DNA from: Areca catechu
Taxonomy: Eukaryota; Streptophyta; Magnoliopsida; Arecales; Arecaceae
DNA length: 64,000 nt
Direction: 5' to 3'
Assembly (NCBI GenBank): GCA_021397845.1
Contig: CM038052.1
Span: 174,580,183-174,644,182, forward strand
This document shows, one piece after another, positions 22,707 through 33,499 of the stretch. Each line of letters starts with the position of its first letter. Positions within the stretch are counted from its first letter, which is position 1. A program made the position numbers and the translations under genes. Under the pieces are notes generated by a model. The model saw only the letters and a list, made by a program, of their open reading frames with translations. It was not told the origin of the DNA and did not search any database.

Positions 22707-23945
22707 TGTTCCGCCAGGATCGTCGTGGCCCGTAGCTATAGATGACGTCGGGGGTCTCGTGCCTAGCTACCGGGGATGTCTCCGGTGCCTTCGGGACATG
22801 CAAAAAATAGCATCAGTGACCCGGGCCGGGGATTCCGGCGGGGGCGCTCCGACGGTCATGTCAATGACGATCCAGGAAAATAGATCCTCCTGGTCGAGCC
22901 CCTCTGGATGAGCTCCACGCTAGGTGGAGTGAGTGTAGTGTGTATGGAAAAATGGGAGTAGAAGTGAGCTGGGAGGGGTGTTGGCCGAGGCGGTCTTGCC
23001 CTCCTCTCTGGCCTCTCTCCTCCTCTTTTCTGTGCTTACTCTTTCGTTGTTTTTGTTGTGTGTTCTCTTTTTTTGGCTTACCCTGGCTAGGTCTTTTACT
23101 TGGGTTTGCCTTGGGATCTCCCCATGCTGTTAGGTATGTGCGACGAGATATCATGCCGTAGGCGGGACGTCTCCTCTGTCAAGTAGTTGGGAAAGCTTCT
23201 ATATGCCTCTGACATTCCTTCTGATCGCCCCTCTCCTGAAAGCCTGGCGGGGCCTTGGTTGGTGGGCCACCATGCTCGGGACTCGTGCCCTCCGGTTTGG
23301 TCTTTTCCTTGGTCGTACAGTAGGTTGGTGGAGGGCACGGTGCCTTGATGCGAGATCTCTTTCTTTCTAGGATGAATGACGGCGGTGGGCATTAATGGCG
23401 GCGTGGCGGGCGTTGTTGTACGATCCTCGGGAGGCCCGCCATTATCCTCGGAAGGGAGGTGCTGCTTCTTGGTGGTTGGTGCCTCGATCTGAGTTGGGGA
23501 TCGAGCTAAAAGGATGGGGCCCGCCTCCGGTGGATCGGCTTCGAGGTGGCTCGGCCGGGTGGAGGAGGGCCGAGCTTGACTTCAGGCCTGTGGGGCTCAA
23601 CTTCGAACGAGCCCAAGCTGGAGGAGGTGGGTGAGGTGCCGTGCAGCCAGGGGGACCCACCTCAAAGGGGTCCCTCATGGTAGAGGAGGCTTGAGCTTGA
23701 CTCCTGACCACGGGGCTCGATCTCGAGGGGTCTGCCTCTGAAAGGGCTTGTACTCAGCTCCGGCCTAGGCATCCCGACTTGGCGGGGACTGACCTGGCAG
23801 AGGACGGAGCCCGGCTTCGAAGGGTGACCCCGTTGCTCCTAGGGGCTCAGCCCGGCGAAGGGGCTCGAGCTGGGAATCCACTATGGCGTCAAGTGAGAGC
23901 TCCACGTTAGTCTCCTCACCCTGCGTCAGTGATCCAGCCACATCA
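22707..23945 (-). repeat. 5' LTR of the Tat element (right copy)
   Basis: 1239 bp; the partner of 10785-12018, differing by scattered transitions and small indels (for example one base missing in TGTTCCGCC against TGTTGCCGCC). Transcription of the element would start within it, reading leftwards. Confidence 0.93.
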
Positions 23946-23950
23946 ATACA
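23946..23950. repeat. Target site duplication, right copy (ATACA)
   Basis: Directly follows the LTR end CCACATCA and equals 10780-10784. Confidence 0.9.
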
Positions 23951-24100
23951 TAATCCAGTCTTTGTTCCTTTTCTAGCCTTCCCAATGTAACAAACTAATG
24001 CTTTCCGTATTCCAATTTGTATACCATTGCTCAGAATTCTTTTCTCTACACCAGTTGCTTTCCAATATCCATCAACTGGATTAGCTTAAATATTATTGGA
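23946..24100 (-). pseudogene. NAC pseudogene exon 2, 5' part (right of retrotransposon)
   Basis: Reads ANPVDGYWKATGVEKRILSN and then IRKALVCYIGKARKGTKT, the conserved NAC subdomains C/D (GYWKATG core, then the YxGKAxKGxKT stretch). An in-frame TAA lies at 24086-24088, just upstream of ANPVDG, in sequence that should be coding. The exon's true start is not clear because similarity fades above 24100. The remainder of the exon is at 10726-10784, beyond the retrotransposon. Confidence 0.85.
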
Positions 24101-24239
24101 TTTAGAATTTGACAGAGATAAAATTTCTTTTTTATTTATTAAATCATAGGATTAAAAATCAATAGAAAGTGACTAATCTCACTTGAAAGCATAATAATAA
24201 TGATGATCTCCAAACATTTTTTTTCCTTCCGACAATCCT

Positions 24240-24305
24240 GGGTGTAGAACCGAGGCTCCAACCTCCCCTCTCCCTCTCCTAGGTGTAAAACCGAGGCTCT
24301 AACCT
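24240..24305 (-). repeat. Short direct repeat in NAC intron 1
   Basis: GGTGTAGAACCGAGGCTCC and GGTGTAAAACCGAGGCTCT occur about 43 bases apart. No function is evident. Confidence 0.6.
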
Positions 24306-24371
24306 TTCTTCTAGAAAAAGCATATGAGAGAACCAAGGAAGAAAAGAAAGCAGGATGATGAGCAAGAAAAA

Positions 24372-24772
24372 AAAATAAACATAGATCATACCTACAAGTT
24401 GTGCTAGATGATATTCGTATAGATTGACATCATTGAAGACATCGTTAGGCAGTTGCTGGTTTAAGATTTTTTTCCATAAGTAATAAAGCATGAGTGAGAA
24501 AAAAAATAAACATAGATCATGCCTATAAGTTGTGCTGGATTGATATCATTTGAAAACATCATAAGGCAATTGCTGGTTTAAGATCTTTTTTTCATAAGTA
24601 ATAAAGCATGAGAGAGAAAAAAACATAGATCATACCTACAAGTTGTGTTGGATGATATTCGTATAGATTGACATCATTGAAAACATCGTAAGGCAATTGC
24701 TGGTTTAAGATCTTTTTTCGTAAGTAATAAAGCGCATGGGCAAGAAAAAAAATAAACATAGATCATATCTAC
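24372..24772 (-). repeat. Three extra tandem copies of the NAC exon-1 region
   Basis: The exon-1/donor segment (YYLxKKILNQQLP...NLYEYHxAQL plus donor and start of intron) recurs; the anchor TTGCTGGT falls at 24453, 24570, 24697 and, in the full exon, 24830 (spacings 117, 127, 133). The copy near 24540 has lost about 16 bases. The copies lie downstream of the full exon, within intron 1, and each still has the CTTGTAG-type donor context. None includes the N-terminal GFHFNPNDQEL part, so none is a complete exon. Confidence 0.85.
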
Positions 24773-24913
24773 AAGTTGTGCTGGATGATATTCATATAGA
24801 TTGACATCATTGAAACCATCACAAGGCAATTGCTGGTTTAAGATCTTTTTCAGTAAGTAATAAAGTATGAGCTCCTGATCATTAGGATTGAAATGAAATC
24901 CTAGAAGAAACAT
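24773..24913 (-). pseudogene. NAC pseudogene exon 1 (subdomains A/B)
   Basis: MFLLGFHFNPNDQELILYYL is the NAC subdomain A start; DVNLYEYHPAQL follows, and the exon ends at a GT donor (24772-24771), where NAC genes normally have intron 1. It is 47 codons, about the usual first-exon length. NAC proteins are plant-specific dimeric DNA-binding transcription factors. Exons 2 and 3 lie at 23946-24100/10726-10784 and 9812-10634. An internal stop, a frameshift and the retrotransposon make the gene non-functional. I cannot place it in a named NAC subgroup. Confidence 0.88.
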
Positions 24914-24951
24914 AGAATCCAGACCCTACCTTATATCTACCATTATATCTT

Positions 24952-25019
24952 CCTCTTTTCCATTGCCCATGTTATCTAAAGCCGCTACCTCTTTTCCATT
25001 GCCCATGTTATCTAAAGCC
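24952..25019. repeat. 36-bp tandem duplication upstream of the NAC pseudogene
   Basis: CCTCTTTTCCATTGCCCATG and the following bases repeat at 24952 and 24988, 36 apart, in the former 5' flank of the NAC gene. With the exon-1 and exon-3 arrays this is a third tandem duplication at this locus. Confidence 0.85.
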
Positions 25020-25049
25020 CAGTCTCCCGATCTTTCCTCATTTCCTCAT

Positions 25050-26400
25050 GGAGAAAAGAGAAATAGTAGTTCTGCCCAAAGAAACTAGATCTTAACTCTT
25101 ATGATCATAATCTGACTAAAAAGCATTAACACCAATAAACATCATAATTTATGTAATTCAATACAGTTCAATTTATGCTATACATGTTTAACATTTCATA
25201 ATATTCATAACATACCATAAATATATTTAACATGTAATACTAGAGGTCAAGATAACTTACCTAAAAGAACTCTATTAATATATTGCCTATTGGAATCTCA
25301 ACCCCGATACTGCGATGAAAATCTTGATAAAATTAATCATGTAATTAATTTTCTTTCTCCCTAAAATAAACTAGTATATGAAAAATGGCTTTTAGACAAG
25401 TCTGTATCTCGGCCTAAATCATTAAAAAAGTCGATTCAAATTTTATTATTATTTTTAATATTATTATTTTTTCCTCTTCCTCTATCCTCTCTCTCCTCTT
25501 CCTCTCTCCTCTATCTCCTATATTCTCTCTTCTCTTTCTCTCTCCTCTTTCTTTCTATCCTCTCTCTCTTCTTCTCTCTCCCTTTCTTTTTTTTCCTTCT
25601 TTTTCTTTTTTTTTTCTTTCCTTCTTTTTCCTTCTTTCTTTCTTCCTTGGCTCCCTTCTTGGATTGGCCCGAGCAAGCCTCCTATGGTTCTCGGAAGCTA
25701 TGAGAGGTGGAAGACGGGGAGAGGGCTCGCCGGACATTACCGGACAAAGGGTGGTCGAGCAGCACGATCACCGGCATCCATCCAATTTCTTTTCCCTTTT
25801 TTCTTTCTAAGGAAGATTTGAGGAGAAAGAACGCATCGGCATTGACGAGGCTTTTGATTGCTCACCGGAGAGGAGGAAGATAGTGGAAAGGAGCTCGGTC
25901 TATGCTTGCTTGGAGATGGTGAGAGGAGAAGGATTTATAAGGAAGAATGGTGGGATTTTCTTACTGTACAAGAAAGAAACTTCGATCGAATCCCACCTCC
26001 ATCCAAACCTCTCATGTCATCGGACTTTCCCTCCTTGCCACGACGGTCTGACCATGGAATCCAGAGAGATTATTGCTTATTAAACAGGGGCTCCGTTCCC
26101 TATTTTTTTTTCTGGTTTTTGAATTGAAGTTGGCAGACTCTGTCGACTTCAGCCCAAGGCAGCCCAAGAACGAGTTGGGCTTCACACGGGAATTGCTCTG
26201 CCTTCCCCTCCAAGGCTAGATTCCTTAGGTAACCTCTTTCAAATAAACTATATATTTGAATATTCTACCAAAAAACTATATGTTCAAATATATCCAGATT
26301 AACAAAACATGTAGATTAACCTAAGGTATTTTATATATTTATTAGTATAGATGATAATTCATATTTGTATCAAAATTTATTAGTGATTTTTAATTTCATA
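25050..26400. other. Intergenic DNA with a CT-rich tract
   Basis: 25470-25660 is a dense CT/TTCC-rich tract on the plus strand. The remainder is AT-rich, with some higher-complexity sequence at 25670-26230 in which no gene family is recognisable. Confidence 0.4.
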
Positions 26401-27050
26401 AATTGAAATAATTATGTGCATGGGAGGTTGGGTTTATCCTGAAGGAGTTTTGGTGTATTTGGATCACGTAGTACAGGAGGCGATGGAAGAGGTTGGGTCG
26501 GGACGAACACTATGGCAATGTGGTAGTTACAGGCTAGCCTCGCTAGGCCCCACCAGCATCCAATCACCAGCCACGCATTCGATGGTGAAACCCCACCACC
26601 AGGCCTATTGGTGAGATGGGCAATGCAGTCCAACAACCGCCGGTGGACCGGATGGCCATCGAGGGGAGCCCACTAGCATTGACAGCGACGGTACAGTAGG
26701 TAGAGAAGTAGGCATCGTTGGACCTGAACGCGAGTCTGGAGGAGGAGAAGTGTGGGATGGAGGAGGAGTGGGAGCAGCAGCAGAGTAGCTAATACAAGGT
26801 GGTGATGTCAACACAGGCAAGGAAGAGAAGGCTGGATATACAGAGGGAGAAGAACTCTTACTCTTCTTTGTTTTCTAGGATTCAAAAGATGCCGCGATTG
26901 AGATGAGAGCCTTCTTTTCTTCAGAAAAAAGAAAAAAATCTCTTTATTGGGAGGATTAATTTCCTTTAGATATATGATTCAGTTTGATTTGAATTTAAAT
27001 CTAATAATATATTTGATTTTGAAGATATATGTGTGTGTTTAAATAATCGA
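26400..27050. other. Unassigned sequence, no gene seen
   Basis: 26430-26870 is less AT-rich than its surroundings and has short open frames on both strands, none with recognisable content. Confidence 0.35.
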
Positions 27051-27054
27051 AACC

Positions 27055-27330
27055 ATTGATCTACAAATGCTAGTTAAAGTATGGAGGTTCTTACTAATGT
27101 AACTCCATTATTGGATTATGTATATAAAGATGGCAATATCAATTTAAGAGAGAGAGACCATTAATTTGCAAATACTAGTTAGAGTAGAGAGGTTCTTAGT
27201 AATGTAAAACCACCGTGCAAGTGGATTATGTATATAGTATTCACATGTTAACATGGTATATGAAAATATTTTTTTTCTTTCTGGTAAAGATGGCACCATC
27301 AATTTAAGGGAAAAAGAGTGCATATGAGAG
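27055..27330. repeat. Diverged tandem duplication
   Basis: The block from CTACAAATGCTAGTTA to CAATTTAAGAG (27060-27150) recurs as TTGCAAATACTAGTTA...CAATTTAAGGG (27164-27312), the second copy carrying an extra insertion. Function unknown. Confidence 0.6.
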
Positions 27331-27379
27331 AGAGTCAATATCTCCCTCCCCCTCCCCCCAACATCCATCTTCCACTGAC

Positions 27380-29230
27380 TCATCTTTTTTTAAGTACAAC
27401 TCATTTATCAATCTTCATTATCTTCAATCTAGTCAAAATCAAGGGTGACCATATTATAAGGAGTGGTCAAATTGAACTAGCCTAGCCAAACTGAGCTATC
27501 TTTGAGGGCTAAGCATCAATATAGACACTGTTGAATGGGGGCTAACAGGCATGCAGTAGATCACTATCTGAGAGAGGAGCAAGATGCCCTTCCAAGTATG
27601 TCACCAAGCATAAGAAATGCATGAAATTATTGCCATTCCCCTATTTTCTTCTTCCCTTTCTTAATTTGCCACCTTTGCCTCTCTCTTTTCTATGATCCTT
27701 ATTAGCTTACCTCACTCTCATGCCTTCATTGGATTGCTTATCCAACACTTAAAACATTAACTCCTATCTCTTCTTTTTGAAGGCCCTTACCTCCTCTTTA
27801 TCTCTCTGAGTCCCTTAATCCCCTCCCTGCTACTATCTGCCTCATTAGCCTCTACCACTTAGCTAAAACCTAAAATCCCGGTCCCTGACTCAAGTTTTCC
27901 TCTCCAAACCTCCTTATCTTTTCATCTTCCTTCAATGCTACCCCTTCCCATCATTGTGCTGTTGCCAACTAGGTTCTCCATAAAATCTTTACCACATTTC
28001 ACTATCTGATCAGTCCATAGACCCCCCTTGGACCTCTCCACCTTCTCCCTGCTCATATCTCCATCCTTCCCCTATGATTTCCCTCATATTGTTTCCTTGG
28101 CTATCACGTTATGCTACCATTCTTCATTGGATGTAGTTAATCCTCATTGATTTTCTTTTTCCTTCTTCGGATATAAACGTTGATAGCCCTTATCATGTCG
28201 ACTTTGCCTAGATCAGCCCTAACATATTGATCTAATTAATAGCCACTTGGTACTTGCCCATTTTGGCCATTGTGCACTACCACTAATCCAGCCATAGCCT
28301 TCTTACTCCCCTTCATATTTTTCCCCATCATTTCTCCTTGTGCAACAAACCTTATTTATCTCTAGCCAAATACCATCAAAACTATCTGCTCTACTAGTAA
28401 TCGACCACCTTCTCTTACATAATCTCTTTCCTTGAGGTAGATCTACATCCTCAATCCTCAAGTTTCACTCCTTCCTTATCATCTCTATATTTTTTTTTCT
28501 AATTTATTGGCCTTTGATTTTGTGTAGGAGTTTGACCATCTAGATAGGTTAACATGGTATCCTATGTCATGGTGTCCTATGTTTTAGTTCCCTAATTAAG
28601 GTAAAATCCAAACCTTTTACTCTATAATTTAGATGTATGTAGCTTGGATTAATGTTTGGTTAGTCAATACCTGGGGCTAGGATTAGTTTCAAGACCAAAT
28701 ATTTTTTTTATAATAGAAAATTTTTAAAAAGTATTACTTAATTAAAATCTAGTTATATTTGCAGGTCCTTGATCCTAGGTAAGTTGATTATGATTTCACA
28801 AGGATAATTAATTTTTATAATTATACTAAATATTAATATTCATTGAGTTGGATATATATTAGGTGTACCTTTTAAGTTGATCGGCACATCTTGATTGGGT
28901 TTTGCTACATGGTATGAATGCATAAATGTGCATTTTTTTATATCTATGCTTGAATATCCTAAAATAGATAAACTTGATTTTCCATGGAGTATGAAAATTT
29001 TTTGCATAGTTTAAGTAAAATGAGCATGATGAGTGTATTCAACTAATAAAATTGAAATACACAATTGGATGGTTGGGTAAGATGTGCTTAGACTAACAAT
29101 ATTTACAACTAGTTGGAAACATGACCATGATTAGGTTAAAATCAAATATAGCTTATATATAAAAAGTACTTTTGAAATAGCATGTGTGAGCTTGGAATTA
29201 GCCACATTATTATGGTTTACATCCTAACCG
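27380..29230. other. AT/C-T-rich intergenic stretch
   Basis: I see no gene, element end or notable repeat. 27600-28500 is pyrimidine-rich on the plus strand without open frames of note. Confidence 0.4.
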
Positions 29231-29239
29231 AGAGGTATA

Positions 29240-29430
29240 TGCACTCTTGTTTTGCCTCATCATGGGCAGAAACTTGATACTATGGTTTGACTCATCACAA
29301 GTAGAAACATGACATTATGGTTCTCCTTGTTACAAGCAAGAACACGATAGTATGCATTGCTTTGCATGAGTAGAGCATGATATTATTTATTATCCCATGA
29401 TGGGTAAGAAACATGATCATAACCAGTCAA
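29240..29430. repeat. Degenerate short tandem repeats
   Basis: Variants of the unit TCATCAnnnGnAGAAACnTGA(C/T)A(C/T)TATGGTTT recur about four times at roughly 35-50 base spacing. Confidence 0.5.
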
Positions 29431-29743
29431 AAGCAAAAAAATAACTTAAATTACTTATTGTGGTCATAGTGTTTTTGTTGAATTCAATCTCCATTAAAAT
29501 ATTATCAAATGGCAATAAATTGTTTATTTTGAAATGATTAATTCATAGAATTATTATTTTGGTTGTTATTGATGCATAGATATATGGTGGCTCGTTAAGT
29601 AATGGAAATAAAAATTCGAGTGGTAGTTAATTGGAATGTGCATTTCATAATAATAAGATTTAATATTATTTCAATAGTTGTATTTGTTATCGAATAATTT
29701 CTAATAACTATCATTTAATTATTTATATCGAGGGGGTGTGGAG

Positions 29744-29852
29744 ATTTTAATTGAGCTACGAATTCATGCAATAATTTTTACCTTTCTATATATATATATA
29801 TATATATATATGATTTTAATTGAGTTGTTAATTCATGCAATAATTTTTACCT

Positions 29853-29920
<68 letters not shown>
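29744..29920. repeat. Duplicated flank plus long (TA)n tract
   Basis: GATTTTAATTGAG...ACCTTTC is present twice (from 29744 and 29811), each followed by a TA dinucleotide run of about 22 and about 60 bases. Replication slippage explains it. Confidence 0.85.
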
Positions 29921-29923
<3 letters not shown>

Positions 29924-30022
29924 CATATATGACCCAAGTCAATTTATGAATTTTTTCTCAAAATTGAAATGATTCTAACTATTTAAATGCAGGATATCTC
30001 AAAAAGAAAAAGGTTACAGTAT

Positions 30023-31640
30023 CACTATAAAAAAATCATATATTAGTGACTGCAATTAGCTATGGCTAACTAGCCATCGCTAGTACCCATTTTTAACAAT
30101 CACAAAATCGACTAAAAAATTTTTCTATCATTAATAGTATTAGCAATGGAAACTTTGCCATTGCTATAACTTTTGAAATTCTAAAAATTTTAAATTTGTT
30201 ATTAGAGATGAGATTTATTTATTAGCGACGTCGATGTCCATTGCTAAAAAAAATTATTTATTTTTGACAAAATTAGAGATAGCATTTTGTCATCGCTAAT
30301 ACAGATACTAAAAAAATAATTTAGCGGCAATTATTAGCAATGGCATGCATTGCCATTGCTCATAGTGATCCCATATGACCCTCCGGGAACCCAAGAGATG
30401 GGAAAAATTTATCGTGAAAAAAATTGTAGCAACAAAAAGTTGAATATTAGTGATGACAAAGCCATCGTTAAAACTTTTAAAAGTTTATTTTTTTTTTATT
30501 TTTAAAATTTTGTTATTAATGATGGAATTTATTTATTAGAGATAGCGATGTCCATTACTAAAATCCCCAATGGAATTAGTGATGGTAATAAAAAAATTAC
30601 TTATTCCCAACAGAATTAGCGACAATATTTTTCCATCGCTAATAGTGACATTAAAAAAATTAATTTAGCGACTACTATTAATAATGGTATGTGTTTCATC
30701 ACTAATAGTGATCCCACATCATGCTCTCGAAGCTCAAGAGCCAAGAAAAATTTATATAAAATTTTCTCTCTTCCCACCCTCGATCTTCCCTTCCCTAATT
30801 CCCCCACTCCCCCACTAGCTCCCCCTCCCCCATTAGCACCCCCTCCCCTTCCCCAGTTCCCTCCATCGATCTAACAAAAAGATATTTCCCTCCCCCCTGC
30901 AATCTCCCCTTCCCTGGTTCCCTCGCTCCCCTACTGGCACCCCCTCCCTCACCAGCATTCTATGTTGCATTGCCCCTATCCCGTCAGCTCCCCCTCCCTT
31001 AATCCAATAAAAAAATTCCCTCCCTCTCATAGTCTCTCCCTTCCTTGGTTCCCCTGCTCCCCCACCGACTCCCCCTTCCCTATCGATGCCCCCTCTCCCA
31101 TCGTTCCCCCTACTGGCTCCCCAACTCCATTATTCCCACAACCATTCTTTCTCTTGCTGCCCTTGCCCTCCCCTCACTCAAATCTGGTCTCCCCATGGCC
31201 ATTCTTCCTCTCGGTAGCCCTACATCAGCTTTTCCATAGCCGTTCTTCCTCCCATAGCTGTTCGCCCTCCCCATGGCCTTGCACCAATGTTCCTACGGCC
31301 ATTCACCCTCCCTGTGACCCTACACCACTATTCCCATGGCCATTCACCCTTCCCATGGTTCTCATCACTATTCCCGTGACCATTTGCCCTCCCTGTAGCC
31401 CTTCGCCACCCTCCCCGTAGCCCCACCGTTCCTATGGCCCCATCACCGATGTCTTGTTCCAATTTACCATCCATTCCCATGCCTCAATGTCTCAGTCCTT
31501 ATGCATTAGATCTACTATCCATAGACCCAGTTTGTGTGTATTGGATTTTGCTATCCATAAGGCCTACTAGTATTTATTTTAATGAGTATTAGCAATGGTA
31601 GTGACAACTACAATAGAGCCATTACTAAAAGTTGTTTATT
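30023..31640. mobile_element. CACTA-type transposon end with subterminal repeats (partial)
   Basis: CACTATAAAAAAATCATATATTAGTGAC at 30023 has the form of a CACTA (En/Spm) terminus, and the next 700 bases are full of TTAGCGATGG/CCATCGCTAA-type words in both orientations, as in CACTA subterminal regions. The block 30190-30410 is repeated in diverged form at 30520-30750, each ending near AATAGTGATCCCA. 30740-31480 is C/T-rich, followed by one more motif cluster at 31585-31635. I find no matching inverted terminus, so the element's far end is missing or unrecognised. Confidence 0.6.
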
Positions 31641-31960
31641 TATTTAAATATATTAAATAAATATGATTAGTTAATTAATTATATTAATTAATTATAATTA
31701 TATATTATTTGTTAATTAGTTATTTATTTAATTTATTAGTTATTTATTAATTAGTTGTTTATAAAATTGATTAGCTATTTATTTAATTAATTAGTTGCTT
31801 CTTTTAAGTAATTACTTTGTTATTTATTAATTAGTTATTTATTTAATAAAATAATTATTTATTTATTTTGTTAATTAGTTGATTATTTATTTAATTAGTT
31901 AGTTATTTATTAATTAGATATTTATATAATTGATTAGCTAATTAATTAATTAATTAATTA
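31640..31960. repeat. AT-only tandem region (TTAATTAGTTATTTAT type)
   Basis: Irregular tandem copies of a word like AATTAGTTATTTATTTAATT. Low complexity. Confidence 0.75.
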
Positions 31961-31969
31961 TGTATGCAT

Positions 31970-33257
31970 GGATGCATGTCCTATATTTATAAGATTGAGT
32001 CTTGGCATATAGAGCACAAGTTAGGATCCTAAGCTATTTTGGTGCCAAGGCGTTATGATGGATGCTTACTTTGGAATGGCAGGTATTGAAAATAACCGGT
32101 GCTTCAACTATGTCATTGCTATCCTTGTTGGACGAAGGATAAAGTTAGAGAGGATGCCTCATCATCTTGCTCCTCCTCCAACAAGGTTTGACTTTCGATG
32201 ATGAGGTTTGACTTTCAGTGATGAGGTTCCAACAATGTCGCTATGACACCACCTCATATTTTAGAGCATCTAGGAAGCTTTTCCAAGCTGTATGAGGAGT
32301 CCTACCATTGTTGGCGAGGCATAGAGTTTGGAAGTTATTTCTTGATCCCTTAGAAAAATTATTTAATCATCATCCTCCTTTATTTGACTATCGTCACCTC
32401 CTATATTTTAATATTTTAATATATAGAACTGTTATCATTAATGAATTCATATTTTATAATATTATCATATTTTAATATATATAAGTTGTTGTTATCGATA
32501 AATTTATATTTTATAATTACATGTAACTAATTAATTATGTATTTATTTTTATAAAATTTACATTGCATAGAATCATAGACCTATTTTTTGATTAATATAT
32601 ACATTCTACAGTATCCATATATTTATATATTTTTGTATAGGTACGAGAATTATGTACATTGATCAATTTATTATCTAATTTGGATGGTTTGAAAATTGTA
32701 ATTAACTCTTTAGATAATTATAGTAATCAAAATTGTATGTTGAGGGTTCAATAGAAATTTTAGATAGCATTTTTCTTTAGTTCTGCTCATACATCTTTAG
32801 TCATGTAGGAAGATTAAAGAAAAATACTATCAAAATTTCTTTCTAGCATCTGAAATGTTATCTCTGGTCGCTCTCGTTCTCATAAGTTTTGCCTTTAGTG
32901 ATGGGATGTGAACTTAAAGTCCCTGCAACCTTCTTGTGTCATTTTATTTCTTGCATTGCCTTAAATTATTTTAAATACTTGTCTTGCCATGTTAAATGAT
33001 AAAATAATTAGTAAGTGTTTTGTCATGTATTTGTATATGCAAAATCCTTAAATAGTGTATCATGGACTGTAGTTAGATAGACCATCGAGTAGTCGACGAG
33101 ATAACTTTTGCTAAATATAAAAAGGTTATCAAGTAATTCTATGATCATGCTTTTGGAAATGCAACACTCTAAGTTGAAAGATGAGATCATTATCCTTATA
33201 ACAGATGTATTAATAAAAAAATGCTTGATAGGGATACAATAACTATCCATTTTTTTT
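31970..33257. other. Unassigned AT-rich DNA between CACTA remnants
   Basis: Contains a 21-bp direct duplication (GAGGTTTGACTTTC...GATG, 32185-32227) and the inverted repeat described separately. No gene recognised. It may be the inner part of one old CACTA element stretching from 30023 to 33490 (inference). Confidence 0.35.
32754..32839. repeat. Imperfect inverted repeat (25-26-bp arms)
   Basis: 32754-32779 (GAAATTTTAGATAGCATTTT...) is the near-perfect reverse complement of 32815-32839 (...ATACTATCAAAATTTC), with a 35-base loop. It could form a hairpin in RNA or be a very short MITE-like remnant. Confidence 0.75.
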
Positions 33258-33490
33258 AGGAGTCGATTTTTGCCAAACTACGAGTATTGGTATCTGTATG
33301 GACAGATGTGGGAGACAATTACAAAGTTTAGAAGTCAGCAGGATTGGGATACAGATAGAATGGTAGACATGGTTATGGATATGGTTGGTCCTGAATTTGA
33401 CTGAGATATGGAGGACAATCCAGAAGCTGAAAATAGAGATTTCTATCATTTGGTAAAAGATATTGATGAACTACCGTAACCAGGATGTAA
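33258..33490 (+). pseudogene. CACTA transposase N-terminal fragment
   Basis: The plus frame reads RSRFLPNYEYWYLYGQ, then DRMVDMVMDMVGPEFD, a TGA, NPEAENRDFYHLVKDIDELP, a TAA, then PGCK. This order (aromatic F-x-P-x-Y-x-x-W motif, acidic stretch, PEA-x-x-x-FY-x-L, final P-G-C) is that of the region just behind the transposase-associated domain in CACTA (En/Spm, TNP2-type) transposases. Two stops break it and no catalytic domain follows. A TTTTTTTTAG directly upstream could be an old intron acceptor. Confidence 0.65.
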
Positions 33491-33499
33491 AGTACACGT

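Larger units (their letters stand above)
10785..23945 (-). mobile_element. Complete Ty3/Gypsy LTR retrotransposon, Tat lineage, 13.2 kb
   Basis: Two LTRs (10785-12018 and 22707-23945) begin TG and end CA and are flanked by the 5-bp duplication ATACA. The element reads on the minus strand: 5' LTR on the right, primer-binding site, gag, protease, RT, RNase H, a second RNase H, integrase, long 3' non-pol region with an antisense gene and tandem repeats, polypurine tract, 3' LTR on the left. The gypsy order (integrase last) and dual RNase H point to the Tat lineage. The LTRs differ by roughly 15-20 positions in the first 190 bases by eye, mostly transitions, so the insertion is not recent. Every coding domain carries stops or frameshifts, so it is not autonomous. 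It disrupts exon 2 of a NAC gene. Confidence 0.93.

Noticed and set aside
30962..31420. 152-codon Pro-rich plus frame
   Set aside because: C/T-rich low-complexity sequence within the CACTA-like region; no domain.
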